The position numbers and the translations under genes were made by a program. From assembly GCA_000525675.1 (NCBI GenBank), contig CP002190.1, forward strand, positions 558,001 through 622,000: a stretch of DNA of 64,000 nucleotides, given 5' to 3'. Each line of letters begins with the position of its first letter. The first letter of the stretch is position 1. Shown piece by piece: positions 44,702 to 57,646 of the stretch. The DNA is from Bdellovibrio bacteriovorus W (GTDB lineage: Bacteria; Bdellovibrionota; Bdellovibrionia; Bdellovibrionales; Bdellovibrionaceae). The notes below the pieces were generated by a model that worked only from the letters and a program-made list of their open reading frames with translations, was not told where the DNA came from and ran no database searches.

Positions 44702-46873
44702 ATGAAAGGATTCATTAGGCTTTTGATCCTGAGTTCATTGTTAGCGTCTTTAACATCTTGCGTGAGTCAGCCCATCGATGATGATGACTTTGCATTAGAA
44801 GATATGTCAGGCCCGGCGAAGACAGCCTCTTCGTCATCGGGCGATTTTGATGAAGACTTCGCTGACTTTGAAGAAAGTGACTCTGCACCGAAGGCTCAAG
44901 CAAATAATTCGGATATGTCTATCGAAGACGAGTTTTCAGATGCGGACGTAGCTCCTCCATCTCAAAATACCGCTTCCAATGAATCGCAAGACCCGTTTGC
45001 TGGGGATGATTCATTTGAAGATCCATTTGCTAATAATAATGTAGCAGAAGCTCCTCAAGCGGATATTCCTAGCGAAAGTTCTGACTTCGATGCATTCCAA
45101 TCAGACGTTGCGACTTCAGAGCCAGCTCCAGAACCAGCATTTGAAAGCACTCCATCCGAGAGCTTTTCTTCTATGCCGGCAGCAGGTGGTCCTGTAGCGA
45201 ATATCACGGATTTGCAATTTAAATCTAATGAGGCGGGTGGAACTGTTATCGTTCGTGGAGATCAACCTCTTCACTATGTAACTCGTTCAAATCCGGATCT
45301 GCGTCAGTTTATTATCGAAGTGGATAACGTAAATCTTCCTGATCGCTTGAAAAGATCTTTGAACACAAGAGATATCAAAGGGAGCGTGGGAGCGATTGAT
45401 GCATATCAATCTCCGGGATCAACGATTGCTCGCTTTGTTATTCAATTGCGTGAAGGTGTTGAAGAGCCAGCTGTACAAATCGAAGGCAACAGTCTTCTTA
45501 TCGTGGCCAATGGTTCTGCATCGAGCAGCGATTCTCAAGCGGGCTATGAGCAAGCTGTTTCAGGTGAAGAAAAGATTCTTCCAAGTCAAAACCTTACTGA
45601 GTTCTTGGCAGGCAATACGCAATTCTACGGTAAAAAGATTTCCATCGAAACAAACAATATGGATATTCGCGACGCTTTAAACTTCATCACTGAAGAAAGT
45701 GGCGTGAACATGGTTATTTCTGAAGACGTGCGTGGGAACGTAAGTTTAAAGCTTCGCCAAGTTCCTTGGGACCAGGCACTCGTAGTTCTTATGCAGTCGC
45801 GCAAGCTAGGTTACACTAGACAAGGTAATGTTCTTCGTATTGCGCCTCTTCAGGACTTAAAAGCCGAAGAAGATGATGCAACAAAACTTCAGCAAGCTCG
45901 TAAAAACATCGAACCTCTAAAGGTTCGTATGTTCCCAGTGAGCTACGCAAGAGTGGAAGAGCTTGAAAAGAAAATCAAAGATTTCTTGGGTGATCGTGGA
46001 CGTGTTGTCGGCGATGTACGCACAAACTCTTTGGTTGTGACTGATATCGATGAGAATATTGAAAGAGCTGCGAAGCTTATTGCAAGCTTAGACACTCAGC
46101 CACCACAAGTTTTGATCGAATCAAAAATTGTCGAAGCACAAGAGTCTTTCACTCGTAATATTGGTATTAACTGGGGGGCAACGGGTGCGCCTATTAAGTT
46201 AGGGAATACGGCTCGTGGTCCAGTGAATATGAACCCAGCGTTTAATATCAACCCGACGGCGGCAGTTCCAGGAAACTTGAACTTCAACGTGAACGTGGGA
46301 ACACTTGATCTTTTTGGAACGCTTCAGGCTGCATTATCTCTGTCGGAAAGCCAAGGGCAGGTAAAAATTCTCTCAGCTCCTCGTATTATGACGATGTCGA
46401 ACGAAAAAGCCGATATCAATCAGACGACAGAAGAGCCAGTTCGTCAGGTGACTCAGAACGGGACAGCGACGCAAGAAACTTTCCAGTTCAAGCCTTTGAC
46501 TTTAAAATTAGAGGTAACGCCTCAGGTGACAGCAGATGCTTCTGTCATTATGAAAGTGACTGTGAATCGTCAATTCCGTGGTGCTGACGTTTCAAGTGCA
46601 GGGCAAGGTGCTTTTGCGGTCAATAGCCGAGAAGCCAACACTCGAGTTCTTGTTAAAAACGGCCAGACAGCAGTTATCGGTGGTATTTATCAAAGTGATG
46701 CTGTCGAGAACGAAAACGGTGTACCTTGGTTCCGTGAATTGCCAATTGTTAGCTACCTGTTTAAGACTAAAAACGTAACTCGTAATAAGTCAGAGTTGCT
46801 TGTGTTCCTAACTCCAAGAATTATCGGTCCTTTGATCGGGAGTTCTGTGAGTCCTGAAACTCAAGATTTCTAA
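44702..46873 (+). CDS. pilQ: Type IV pilus secretin PilQ
   Basis: The outer-membrane secretin through which the pilus passes; 723 residues. The N-terminus MKGFIRLLILSSLLASLTSC has a lipobox-like LTSC, so PilQ may be a lipoprotein here. Residues 25-160 are a highly acidic Asp/Glu/Ser-rich stretch with repeated DPF- and DAF-like turns, unusual for PilQ. An AMIN domain (about 163-275), an STN domain (about 310-385), an N1-type domain and the secretin core (about 560-715, with VTQNGTATQETFQFKPL and NKSELLVFLTPRII) follow. AGGAGG precedes the ATG. Confidence 0.95.
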   Translation: MKGFIRLLILSSLLASLTSCVSQPIDDDDFALEDMSGPAKTASSSSGDFDEDFADFEESDSAPKAQANNSDMSIEDEFSDADVAPPSQNTASNESQDPFAGDDSFEDPFANNNVAEAPQADIPSESSDFDAFQSDVATSEPAPEPAFESTPSESFSSMPAAGGPVANITDLQFKSNEAGGTVIVRGDQPLHYVTRSNPDLRQFIIEVDNVNLPDRLKRSLNTRDIKGSVGAIDAYQSPGSTIARFVIQLREGVEEPAVQIEGNSLLIVANGSASSSDSQAGYEQAVSGEEKILPSQNLTEFLAGNTQFYGKKISIETNNMDIRDALNFITEESGVNMVISEDVRGNVSLKLRQVPWDQALVVLMQSRKLGYTRQGNVLRIAPLQDLKAEEDDATKLQQARKNIEPLKVRMFPVSYARVEELEKKIKDFLGDRGRVVGDVRTNSLVVTDIDENIERAAKLIASLDTQPPQVLIESKIVEAQESFTRNIGINWGATGAPIKLGNTARGPVNMNPAFNINPTAAVPGNLNFNVNVGTLDLFGTLQAALSLSESQGQVKILSAPRIMTMSNEKADINQTTEEPVRQVTQNGTATQETFQFKPLTLKLEVTPQVTADASVIMKVTVNRQFRGADVSSAGQGAFAVNSREANTRVLVKNGQTAVIGGIYQSDAVENENGVPWFRELPIVSYLFKTKNVTRNKSELLVFLTPRIIGPLIGSSVSPETQDF

Positions 46874-46891
46874 AACTGAGGGAGAGATGAA

Positions 46892-47461
46892 ATGCAGAAG
46901 TTTATAAAAGCGATTTCAATCACATTCCTTGCCTTGGTCGTAGCTAGTTGCTCTGGGGGAGAAAATAATGTGGAGGTTTCTATTCAGAGCTCTCCACTCC
47001 CTCTGATTCCTGCAGAGGCAAGAAGTTGCCTTGCCGTGAAAACCCAGTCTGGGGATGCATCGGCATCTGATATCTCTCCGTATTATTTTAAAATTCCGAA
47101 GCTGACGTTTACTAGGAAAGATGCCAGCAAAGATCTCATCATTTCTTTGATTCGAATTAAAATCAATATTCCGGGCTCAGCTTCGGGAGTGGATTGTTCA
47201 GTGGGTGGAGATAATCTGGCGGCCCTGGCTGATTACTGGTGGGGGAAAGATGAACCCATTGGAAAACCTGAAAAAGAGGCGCTAATTCCTCCAGGACAAG
47301 CTGCTTTTACGACTAGCTGTGCCCTTTATTGTGGTGGAATTGCAGTAACGAATTCCTTCGTGGCAACTGGAACTTTAGAGATCTTCGGTTTAGAGCGCGA
47401 TGGAAACGGGGAAGAAGTACCCGTGATAACTAACACAAGCATTTCTATTCAAAGTTTCTAA
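46892..47461 (+). CDS. Putative lipoprotein of unknown function
   Basis: A 189-residue protein with a clean lipobox (LALVVASC, Cys20). The mature part has four more Cys residues in CLAV, DCSVGG, SCALYCGG, which may form disulfides, and alternates polar and hydrophobic residues like a beta-sandwich. I do not recognise a domain. It follows pilQ by 18 bases with a GGGAGAG site, so it is probably co-transcribed with the pil operon and could be a pilot or accessory lipoprotein of the secretin, but that is inference. Confidence 0.75.
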   Translation: MQKFIKAISITFLALVVASCSGGENNVEVSIQSSPLPLIPAEARSCLAVKTQSGDASASDISPYYFKIPKLTFTRKDASKDLIISLIRIKINIPGSASGVDCSVGGDNLAALADYWWGKDEPIGKPEKEALIPPGQAAFTTSCALYCGGIAVTNSFVATGTLEIFGLERDGNGEEVPVITNTSISIQSF

Positions 47462-47513
47462 TCTCCAGACTTTTAATGATGACCTTCAATAAATCCATGG
47501 CATATATAAGGCC

Positions 47514-48818
47514 ATGGATTTGTTTTCTAGCTCAAAAGCCGCACAATCTAACTCGCCTCTTTCAGAAATCCTTCGACCGAAGACTCTAGATGATATCTAT
47601 GGGCAAGAAAAGACTTTGGGGAAAACCTCTAAGCTCGGGCAAATGCTTCGCAAGGGCTATCTGCCGAGTTTGATAATTTGGGGACCTCCAGGGACTGGAA
47701 AAACCACCTTTGCCTTGGCGCTATCGAATCACTTTAAAGCCCACTTTGAAAATATCAATGCGGTGGACTCGGGTGTTAAAACACTGCGTGATATCGGAGA
47801 GAAGGGGCGCGACCGACGCATTCAGTTTCAACAAAAGACGGTGCTGTTTGTGGACGAGATCCATCGCTTTAATAAATCTCAGCAAGACGTTCTTCTGCCT
47901 TTTGTTGAAAAAGGGGATGTTGTCCTTGTTGGTGCCACTACAGAAAATCCGAGTTATGAACTGAATCGAGCACTTTTAAGTCGCTGCCGAGTGGTTGTCT
48001 TTGAGCGACTTGGCGAATCGGATCTGCAAAAAATCGTTGAGCGCGCTGAGGCTCACTATAATTGGAAAGTCCTCGATGTTCTAACGGATGAGGCTTTAAA
48101 AAATCTTATAGAATATTCTGATGGGGATGCGCGGAGGCTTATTAATAGCCTTGAGATCATTCATACCTATAGTAAAGACGAAGAAGTTAAATTAGACGTC
48201 AGTGAGATGCGAGAACTCTTGCAGCAGAATCCTCTGGGGTACGACAAGAACTCTGAGATGCACTATGACCTGATATCAGCGTTTATTAAAAGTATCCGTG
48301 GAAGTGATGCGGATGCTGCCGTTTATTACCTAGCAAGAATGATTGATGGTGGCGAAGACCCTATATTCATCGCCAGAAGATTAATTGTCTTGGCTTCCGA
48401 AGATATTGGCAATGCAGATCCACGGGCGATTTCTGTGGCTGTGGCAGGATTGCAGGCTGTCGAAGCTATTGGACTTCCTGAGGGAGCGATCTCTCTAAGT
48501 CAGGTAACAACTTATTTAGCTTCTTGCCCAAAATCAAACGCCTCTTACATGGCTTTGAATAAAGCGAAGGAGTTAGTAGAAAAAACAAGAACTCTTCCTG
48601 TTCCTTTGCATTTACGTTCTTCAAGCACTGCTCTGTCTAAAGACTTAGGTTATGGTAAAGGCTATAAATACCCCCATAACTATCCATCTGGTTGGGCGGA
48701 ACAAGATTATCTTCCAGAAGAAGTTTCCGACGCTCAACTCTATGAGCCTACAAATAGAGGGTTTGAGAAGAACATCCGCGACTATATGAATTGGATGAAG
48801 GGGCAGAAGGACAGCTAG
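47514..48818 (+). CDS. rarA: Replication-associated recombination protein A (RarA/MgsA)
   Basis: A AAA+ ATPase that acts at stalled replication forks; 434 residues. Walker A is WGPPGTGKTTFA, Walker B is VLFVDEIHRFNKSQQDVLL and sensor 1 is VGATTENPSYELNRALLSR, all diagnostic of the RarA/WRNIP1 family. The C-terminal tetramerisation domain (DPIFIARRLIVLASEDIGNADP to GYKYPHNYP) is complete. Start is ATG 47514; it appears to be a separate unit facing the cupin gene. Confidence 0.95.
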   Translation: MDLFSSSKAAQSNSPLSEILRPKTLDDIYGQEKTLGKTSKLGQMLRKGYLPSLIIWGPPGTGKTTFALALSNHFKAHFENINAVDSGVKTLRDIGEKGRDRRIQFQQKTVLFVDEIHRFNKSQQDVLLPFVEKGDVVLVGATTENPSYELNRALLSRCRVVVFERLGESDLQKIVERAEAHYNWKVLDVLTDEALKNLIEYSDGDARRLINSLEIIHTYSKDEEVKLDVSEMRELLQQNPLGYDKNSEMHYDLISAFIKSIRGSDADAAVYYLARMIDGGEDPIFIARRLIVLASEDIGNADPRAISVAVAGLQAVEAIGLPEGAISLSQVTTYLASCPKSNASYMALNKAKELVEKTRTLPVPLHLRSSSTALSKDLGYGKGYKYPHNYPSGWAEQDYLPEEVSDAQLYEPTNRGFEKNIRDYMNWMKGQKDS

Positions 48819-48843
48819 TTGTATGAAATTGGTTTGTAGAATA

Positions 48844-48876
48844 AGCAATGGAGGCATTGAAAAGCATCCATTGCTG
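48844..48876. terminator. Stem-loop between convergent rarA and cupin genes
   Basis: AGCAATGGA (48844-48852) and TCCATTGCT (48867-48875) form a perfect 9-bp stem with a 14-base loop. There is no strong T-tract, so termination efficiency is uncertain. Confidence 0.45.
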
Positions 48877-48887
48877 TGTCGCTTTGT

Positions 48888-49193
48888 TTAGATAGCGCGC
48901 TGAGCGCAAACGCAAACACAAGGTTGCTCACCTTGTGATGTATGGGAATGTTTGGTGTTCCCAGGGATTTCGACTCTATCACCAGCTCTTAAAACAAATT
49001 GATTGCCGGAAATATTAAAAACCATCTCGCCAGAGACAACGATGCGGATTTCCGCAAATGGGTGTCTATGTTCTTTAATTTTAGTATTGGGTTCATAGAT
49101 CTCGTCATAAGGCTCAAGTCCTTCTGACTCTAAGATCATATGTAGTTGTTCCTTGCTTGGAACGATTGGCGCCTGCCAACGGGTGATAATCAT
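48888..49193 (-). CDS. Small cupin-domain protein
   Basis: A 101-residue single-domain cupin. The metal-binding pattern is readable: EHRHPFAEIRIVVSGE (motif 1, H-x-H-(x)3-E) and IPGNTKHSH (motif 2). Such small cupins bind a metal ion and often a small ligand, acting as enzymes or sensors; function is not predictable. A CVCVC run near the C-terminus is unusual. It is monocistronic and convergent with rarA. Confidence 0.82.
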   Translation of the reverse strand: MIITRWQAPIVPSKEQLHMILESEGLEPYDEIYEPNTKIKEHRHPFAEIRIVVSGEMVFNISGNQFVLRAGDRVEIPGNTKHSHTSQGEQPCVCVCAQRAI

Positions 49194-49413
49194 ATTAGTG
49201 CCTCTTTATTCCAGAAAAATATCTCAAATCGAAACGCTCCCTACAAGTCGCAGCGCCCTGATTCTCTGCTTGAAACATTATTGCGAATCCGTTTTCAAAT
49301 TGCGACAGGATTAGAGACCTGATTCTTAAGAAAAACTGAATAAGCGTTAAGTCCTTTTATGGTTTGTCGATATTTATGTTGTATGAAAGGCCCTATATAT
49401 GGGGGAGGGTGTT

Positions 49414-49926
49414 TTGAGCATTAAATCTAAATCGACACATGCAGAATTAGATCACATCTTGAATTTTGTCGATGCCTCTAAAGGCCTTCGCGCCAAGGTG
49501 AGTGAGACAGGGCGAGTGCATATTACTCAGGACTTAGATAAGAAAGTATTTTCTTTCTCAGTAAATGAAGTAAATGAGGTTCTTCACAGATCGGATTCTG
49601 AAGGTAAGCCATTTATTCAGGTGAACTTTAAGAACGGATCTAAGGTTCTTCTGACAGATACTCTAATTGGATTTAAGCCATTAGAGACTTTGGGCTTAGA
49701 TATGACAAGAATCCCTAAAGTGGTGACTACACCTGATCTAGTAAGTGTTTTTGAGGCTATTGAAGAGTCCCTAGGTGCTGACGGAGCCATCGAGACAGAG
49801 GTTGAGATCCTTAAAAAGGTCTACCACGCTATCGTTTCTGGTGGTGAAAAGGTGGGTTTCGATCTAAGTCCGGAAAGAGCTTGGCTAAATAGACTCTTTG
49901 CGTCTAAGTTCCGCGCAAGTGCATAA
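49414..49926 (+). CDS. Protein of unknown function
   Basis: A 170-residue soluble protein when started at the TTG at 49414, which has a GGGGGAGGG ribosome binding site nine bases upstream; the ATG at 49399 would put that site inside the gene. The sequence begins SIKSKSTHAELDHILNFVDASKG and has short beta-strand-like segments (GRVHITQDLDKKVFSFSV, PFIQVNFKNGSKVLLTDT), then helices to the end. No signal peptide, membrane segment or known motif. It precedes the rRNA operon and has its own terminator. Confidence 0.72.
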   Translation: MSIKSKSTHAELDHILNFVDASKGLRAKVSETGRVHITQDLDKKVFSFSVNEVNEVLHRSDSEGKPFIQVNFKNGSKVLLTDTLIGFKPLETLGLDMTRIPKVVTTPDLVSVFEAIEESLGADGAIETEVEILKKVYHAIVSGGEKVGFDLSPERAWLNRLFASKFRASA

Positions 49927-49961
49927 GTATCTGTAATTACAATACAAAAAATCAAAAAAAC

Positions 49962-49995
49962 AAATAAGCGAGGCTATGGCCTCGTTTATTTTTTG
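49962..49995 (+). terminator. Intrinsic terminator upstream of the rRNA operon
   Basis: CGAGGC (49969-49974), loop TATG, GCCTCG (49979-49984), flanked by A-rich and T-rich arms that extend the stem, then six T residues. Confidence 0.88.
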
Positions 49996-50080
49996 AGCAG
50001 CTTTTTGCGGACAATTAAAAAAACGTAAAAAAGCTATTGACCTTTTTGGGGCTATACGAGAAAACAGCTCCACTTCGTTT

Positions 50081-50156
<76 letters not shown>

Positions 50157-50210
50157 AATTTTCTTTTTAAGACGTTTGTCGAAAATGTTGAAAAAAAAGA
50201 AAAAAGATTG

Positions 50211-50240
50211 TTGACCGCGATTACCAAGTTCGATTAAGGT
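50211..50240 (+). promoter_or_regulatory. Candidate rRNA promoter upstream of 16S
   Basis: TTGACC (50211-50216) with TTAAGG or TAAGGT 17-18 bases later. A second TTGACC lies upstream of tRNA-Ala (50037-50042) without a well-spaced -10 box. Transcription may therefore start before or after the tRNA. Confidence 0.4.
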
Positions 50241-50279
50241 TGGTACCTCGCGCTTCGATAGCGAAGTCGAAAATGTTTC

Positions 50280-50299
50280 GTTCTTTGAAAACTGAATAG
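50280..50299 (+). promoter_or_regulatory. boxA-like antitermination sequence before 16S
   Basis: GTTCTTTGAAAACTGAATAG closely matches the element at 52216-52235 before 23S and resembles rRNA boxA sequences that recruit NusB/NusE. Confidence 0.6.
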
Positions 50300-50321
50300 C
50301 TAGTAGATAAGATTTTTTGGG
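50286..50321 (+). other. 5' arm of the 16S rRNA processing stem
   Basis: This segment is complementary to 52026-52058 downstream of 16S, including AAGATTTTTTGGG against CCCAAAAAATCTT. The two arms should pair in the precursor and be cut by RNase III. Confidence 0.8.
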
Positions 50322-50417
50322 CTCTTAGAATATGTAGTAATATGTATTCACAATTTCAAAAAAATATTCGAACAAACAAACAGCGTAAGCTAGTTGTTTG
50401 GATGAGATACAGAATTA

Positions 50418-51939
<1,522 letters not shown>

Positions 51940-52025
51940 TATCCGGTCATCTTCATTAGGACTTGTTCCTAATAAGTAAAAATGACCCAATCTTAGGTCA
52001 ACAGACTCTTCCCGAGTCTGTGAGT

Positions 52026-52058
52026 CCCAAAAAATCTTACTAGCTGTTTAGTTTTGAA
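52026..52058 (+). other. 3' arm of the 16S rRNA processing stem
   Basis: Complementary partner of 50286-50321; pairing encloses the whole 16S gene. Confidence 0.8.
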
Positions 52059-52088
52059 GGAGCGAGATTAGCTTCTAATTTCCCGCGA

Positions 52089-52165
<77 letters not shown>

Positions 52166-52215
52166 ACTTAAGTTGTAGGAAAGTTAGAAGGTGATTAAGT
52201 TACCGAATGTATTTT

Positions 52216-52235
52216 GTTCTTTGACAATTGAATAG
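52216..52235 (+). promoter_or_regulatory. boxA-like antitermination sequence before 23S
   Basis: GTTCTTTGACAATTGAATAG, near-identical to the copy before 16S. Confidence 0.6.
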
Positions 52236-52259
52236 ATTGATTTAGTTGATTTTTAGCGA
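52235..52259 (+). other. 5' arm of the 23S rRNA processing stem
   Basis: Twenty-five bases perfectly complementary to 55355-55379 on the far side of 23S; the expected RNase III substrate. Confidence 0.85.
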
Positions 52260-52273
52260 GGTTAGTTCCATTT

Positions 52274-55216
<2,943 letters not shown>

Positions 55217-55354
55217 ATTTTTTCTTCTTAAGTTTACTTAGGAAGACTTCGTCTCAAAGAAACTTTTATTATTAAAAGCCTGAGACTAGTTCATTTGAAT
55301 ATCATCTTTAGACTTTGATATTGGATAGAATGAAGAACTTGGGACTAACCAAAT

Positions 55355-55379
55355 TCGCTAAAAATCAACTAAATCAATC
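55355..55379 (+). other. 3' arm of the 23S rRNA processing stem
   Basis: Perfect complement of 52235-52259. It lies between 23S and 5S. Confidence 0.85.
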
Positions 55380-55480
55380 ATTCGATTATCATTAAAATCG
55401 GCAACCTTGTTTGTATCAAGATCTTGCCAAAAGAACGAAAGGAAGTTAGCAAGACTTCCGACTTTGATTAATAAACGCTT

Positions 55481-55598
55481 TGCTGGTGTTTATAGCAGAG
55501 GGGCCACACCTGATCCCATTCCGAACTCAGAAGTTAAGTCCTCTTGCGGCGATGGTATTGCACGGGCAACTGTGTGGGAGAGTAGCACGACGCCAGCT
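55481..55598 (+). rRNA. 5S ribosomal RNA
   Basis: Roughly 118 bases closed by GCTGGTG and CGCCAGC, with the hallmark CACACCTGATCCCATTCCGA and GAACTCAGAAGTTAAG regions. Boundaries approximate. Confidence 0.95.
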
Positions 55599-55608
55599 CT
55601 ATTTTACT

Positions 55609-55644
55609 TAAAACCCGTTAACGAAAGTTAGCGGGTTTTTTTTT
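55609..55644 (+). terminator. Intrinsic terminator of the rRNA operon
   Basis: AACCCGTTAAC and GTTAGCGGGTT form a stem with a GAAA loop, followed by nine T residues. Confidence 0.93.
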
Positions 55645-55793
55645 GCCTAAATTCAAAAAAAAATAAATCGTAAAAATGAAATGCGCGAGTTCCGTCTTTT
55701 TCTATTACTTATACAAAAAGAATAGGTATCTAGAAAACACACTCTCTTTATTTGATGATTAGAAAACTAAATAGCTAAAATAGAAAGAGCCCC

Positions 55794-56852
55794 TTAACGG
55801 AGCTCTTTTACAAGGTTTTTCCAGAAGAGTTCAAAGTTCTCAATAAAAGGTAAATGGCCAAGTCCTGGAAGTTCATAAAGCTTAGAGCCTTGAATAGCCT
55901 GTGCCGTCTTTTTACCAAGGACTTTATAGTCACCCATGAGTCTTTGCTTCTCCGGGGTTGCCCACGCTTTACCAATGGCCGTTGTGTCTCGATTACCAAT
56001 AATTAAAACCGTGGGGGTTTGTAACTGCGAGAACTCGTAAACCACGGGCTGAGTGAAGATCATGTCGGCTGTAAGAGCCGCATTCCAAGCAATGAGCTCC
56101 TTATCTGGACCTTTAAGCCATCCGATTGGAATTTCGGTCCAACGATCATAATCTGATTTCCACTTTCGATCATAGTAGTGCGCCATTTGATAGTTTTTAA
56201 TCGACTCCGGTGTTTGCTGGAGTTCATTTTTGTACAGTTCGTCGATGGGTTTATAACTTGTCAGGATCTTGTAATCTTCAAGCCCAATGGGATTCACCAA
56301 GAAAAGTTTTTTCACGCCTTGAGGGAACATCAATGTGTATCTCGTTGCGAGCATTCCACCCATTGAATGACCGAGAAGAAAATGATTGGTAACAGCCAAT
56401 GAATCTAAAAGTAGCTTCGTATTACTTGCTAGAGTTTGGAAGGAGTACTGATAGCTCGCGGGCTTGCTAGATTTACCGAAACCAATTTGGTCTGGAATAA
56501 TCACACGATAACCTTCTTGGTTTAGACCTAGAATCAGTTCGTGGAAATAAGCTCCAGAGAAATTTTTCCCGTGAAAAAGAACGATAGTCTTACCTGTGTT
56601 CTTTCCAGAGGGAATATCCATATAAGCCATCTTCATCTTTTGATTTTGGCTTTCAAATTCAAAGTACTTCACTTCAAAAGGATAAGTATAACTAGATAGT
56701 AGGGAATCAAACCCCTCTTTGGCGGCGGCTGTATTTTCTATTTCGACTTTATTATTCAAGTTCGGAAGAGTTGTCGAGGTAGATGGATAAGTGTGTGCAC
56801 ATCCAATCAGAAGTGCACAGGAACAAAGAGCCAATAAAAAATGCTTTTTCAT
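55794..56852 (-). CDS. Alpha/beta-hydrolase lipoprotein
   Basis: A 352-residue lipoprotein (lipobox LIGC, Cys18) with a full alpha/beta-hydrolase fold: oxyanion region VLFHGKNFSGAYF, nucleophile Ser in LGHSMGG, acid Asp in IGNRDTTA and His in GLGHLPFIENF. The family includes esterases, haloalkane dehalogenases and proline iminopeptidases; substrate not predictable. Being attached to the envelope it may act on host or environmental esters. It lies nine bases downstream of the membrane protein gene at 56862 on the same strand. Confidence 0.88.
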   Translation of the reverse strand: MKKHFLLALCSCALLIGCAHTYPSTSTTLPNLNNKVEIENTAAAKEGFDSLLSSYTYPFEVKYFEFESQNQKMKMAYMDIPSGKNTGKTIVLFHGKNFSGAYFHELILGLNQEGYRVIIPDQIGFGKSSKPASYQYSFQTLASNTKLLLDSLAVTNHFLLGHSMGGMLATRYTLMFPQGVKKLFLVNPIGLEDYKILTSYKPIDELYKNELQQTPESIKNYQMAHYYDRKWKSDYDRWTEIPIGWLKGPDKELIAWNAALTADMIFTQPVVYEFSQLQTPTVLIIGNRDTTAIGKAWATPEKQRLMGDYKVLGKKTAQAIQGSKLYELPGLGHLPFIENFELFWKNLVKELR

Positions 56853-56861
56853 TATTCAATC

Positions 56862-57344
56862 CTATTGGGATTTCTGAGGTTCTTCAGGAGTTTCATTCTC
56901 GCGATTGAGCTCTTGCATTGTATAGGTTCTGCCAATTTCAAAGAGCTTATTCTGTGATTTAATATCAAAGAGGCTTGCTTGGATAATAACGCCAGGGTTG
57001 GTTTCATCAGGTAGATCCATGAACTCAAGCTCTAGGTAAGTCGTACCATCCTTCACTCGCTCAAACTGAGGTCTTTTCTTACCCATTAAAGCTTTAGCCA
57101 AAGAAGAGTTCATGCGCGCTTGAATAGTTGCGATTTGCTTCCACTCTTCTGGAAGCTCACCTGCTTCGTTCAATGCTTTGAAGTCATTATTAATCAGTTG
57201 AATAAATTGATCGGCCGGAGTGAGCTGAACGCAAGGTGCAGATTCTGTTTTAGTAAATGACTTTAAAATTCCTTCATCTTCCATGGCAAAAAAAGCAATT
57301 GCACCCGCAGCTAATATAATAATAACGCCCAAAATTTTAGTCAT
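56862..57344 (-). CDS. Membrane-anchored protein of unknown function
   Basis: A 160-residue protein with one N-terminal hydrophobic helix (about residues 4-20) and a soluble domain on the outer face. The sequence LTPADQFIQLINNDFKALNEAGELPEEWKQI is helical; ERVKDGTTYLELEFMDLPDETNPGVIIQASLFDI looks like a beta meander. No motif recognised. It is upstream of and probably co-transcribed with the hydrolase lipoprotein. Confidence 0.72.
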   Translation of the reverse strand: MTKILGVIIILAAGAIAFFAMEDEGILKSFTKTESAPCVQLTPADQFIQLINNDFKALNEAGELPEEWKQIATIQARMNSSLAKALMGKKRPQFERVKDGTTYLELEFMDLPDETNPGVIIQASLFDIKSQNKLFEIGRTYTMQELNRENETPEEPQKSQ

Positions 57345-57603
57345 AAAGAGAGTCCCTTATGGAGTGAGGTTTTCTATATATTATTGAGGCTGCAAGAGGC
57401 TCCCTCAATAAGCATGAGGCTCTCAAGCCAAAATCGCATCTTTGGCCTAGCCCCAAGAGAAGAGCTAAATATTTGAAAAAACTAAAGAACTGTACGGCGC
57501 AAAATGGCCATTGTTAAAAGTTTAGACAACTCAATGTAAAAAGGTAAGGCCTTGTCGTCCGATAAAGCCTTCTCAAATCAACAACTTAGGAAAAATAGAG
57601 ATT
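57345..57603. other. Gene-free intergenic region between divergent genes
   Basis: Most of the 302 bases between the genes starting at 57344 (minus) and 57647 (plus). No gene or repeat seen. The right end carries the sigma-54-like site listed next. Confidence 0.5.
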
Positions 57604-57620
57604 TTGGCACTGAGCTTGGA
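57604..57620 (+). promoter_or_regulatory. Candidate sigma-54 promoter of the VWA lipoprotein gene
   Basis: TTGGCAC (57604-57610), five bases, then TTGGA (57616-57620). The -24 box is consensus and spacing is correct; the -12 box has G where C is normal (TTGC), so the call is tentative. Start of transcription would be near 57631, just before the ribosome binding site. Confidence 0.4.
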
Positions 57621-57646
57621 TAGTGAAAGGGTGAGAGAGGTGGTTT

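Noticed and set aside
50037-50058. Promoter TTGACC...TATACG for tRNA-Ala
   Set aside because: The spacing between boxes is only 10 bases, far from the 16-18 needed.
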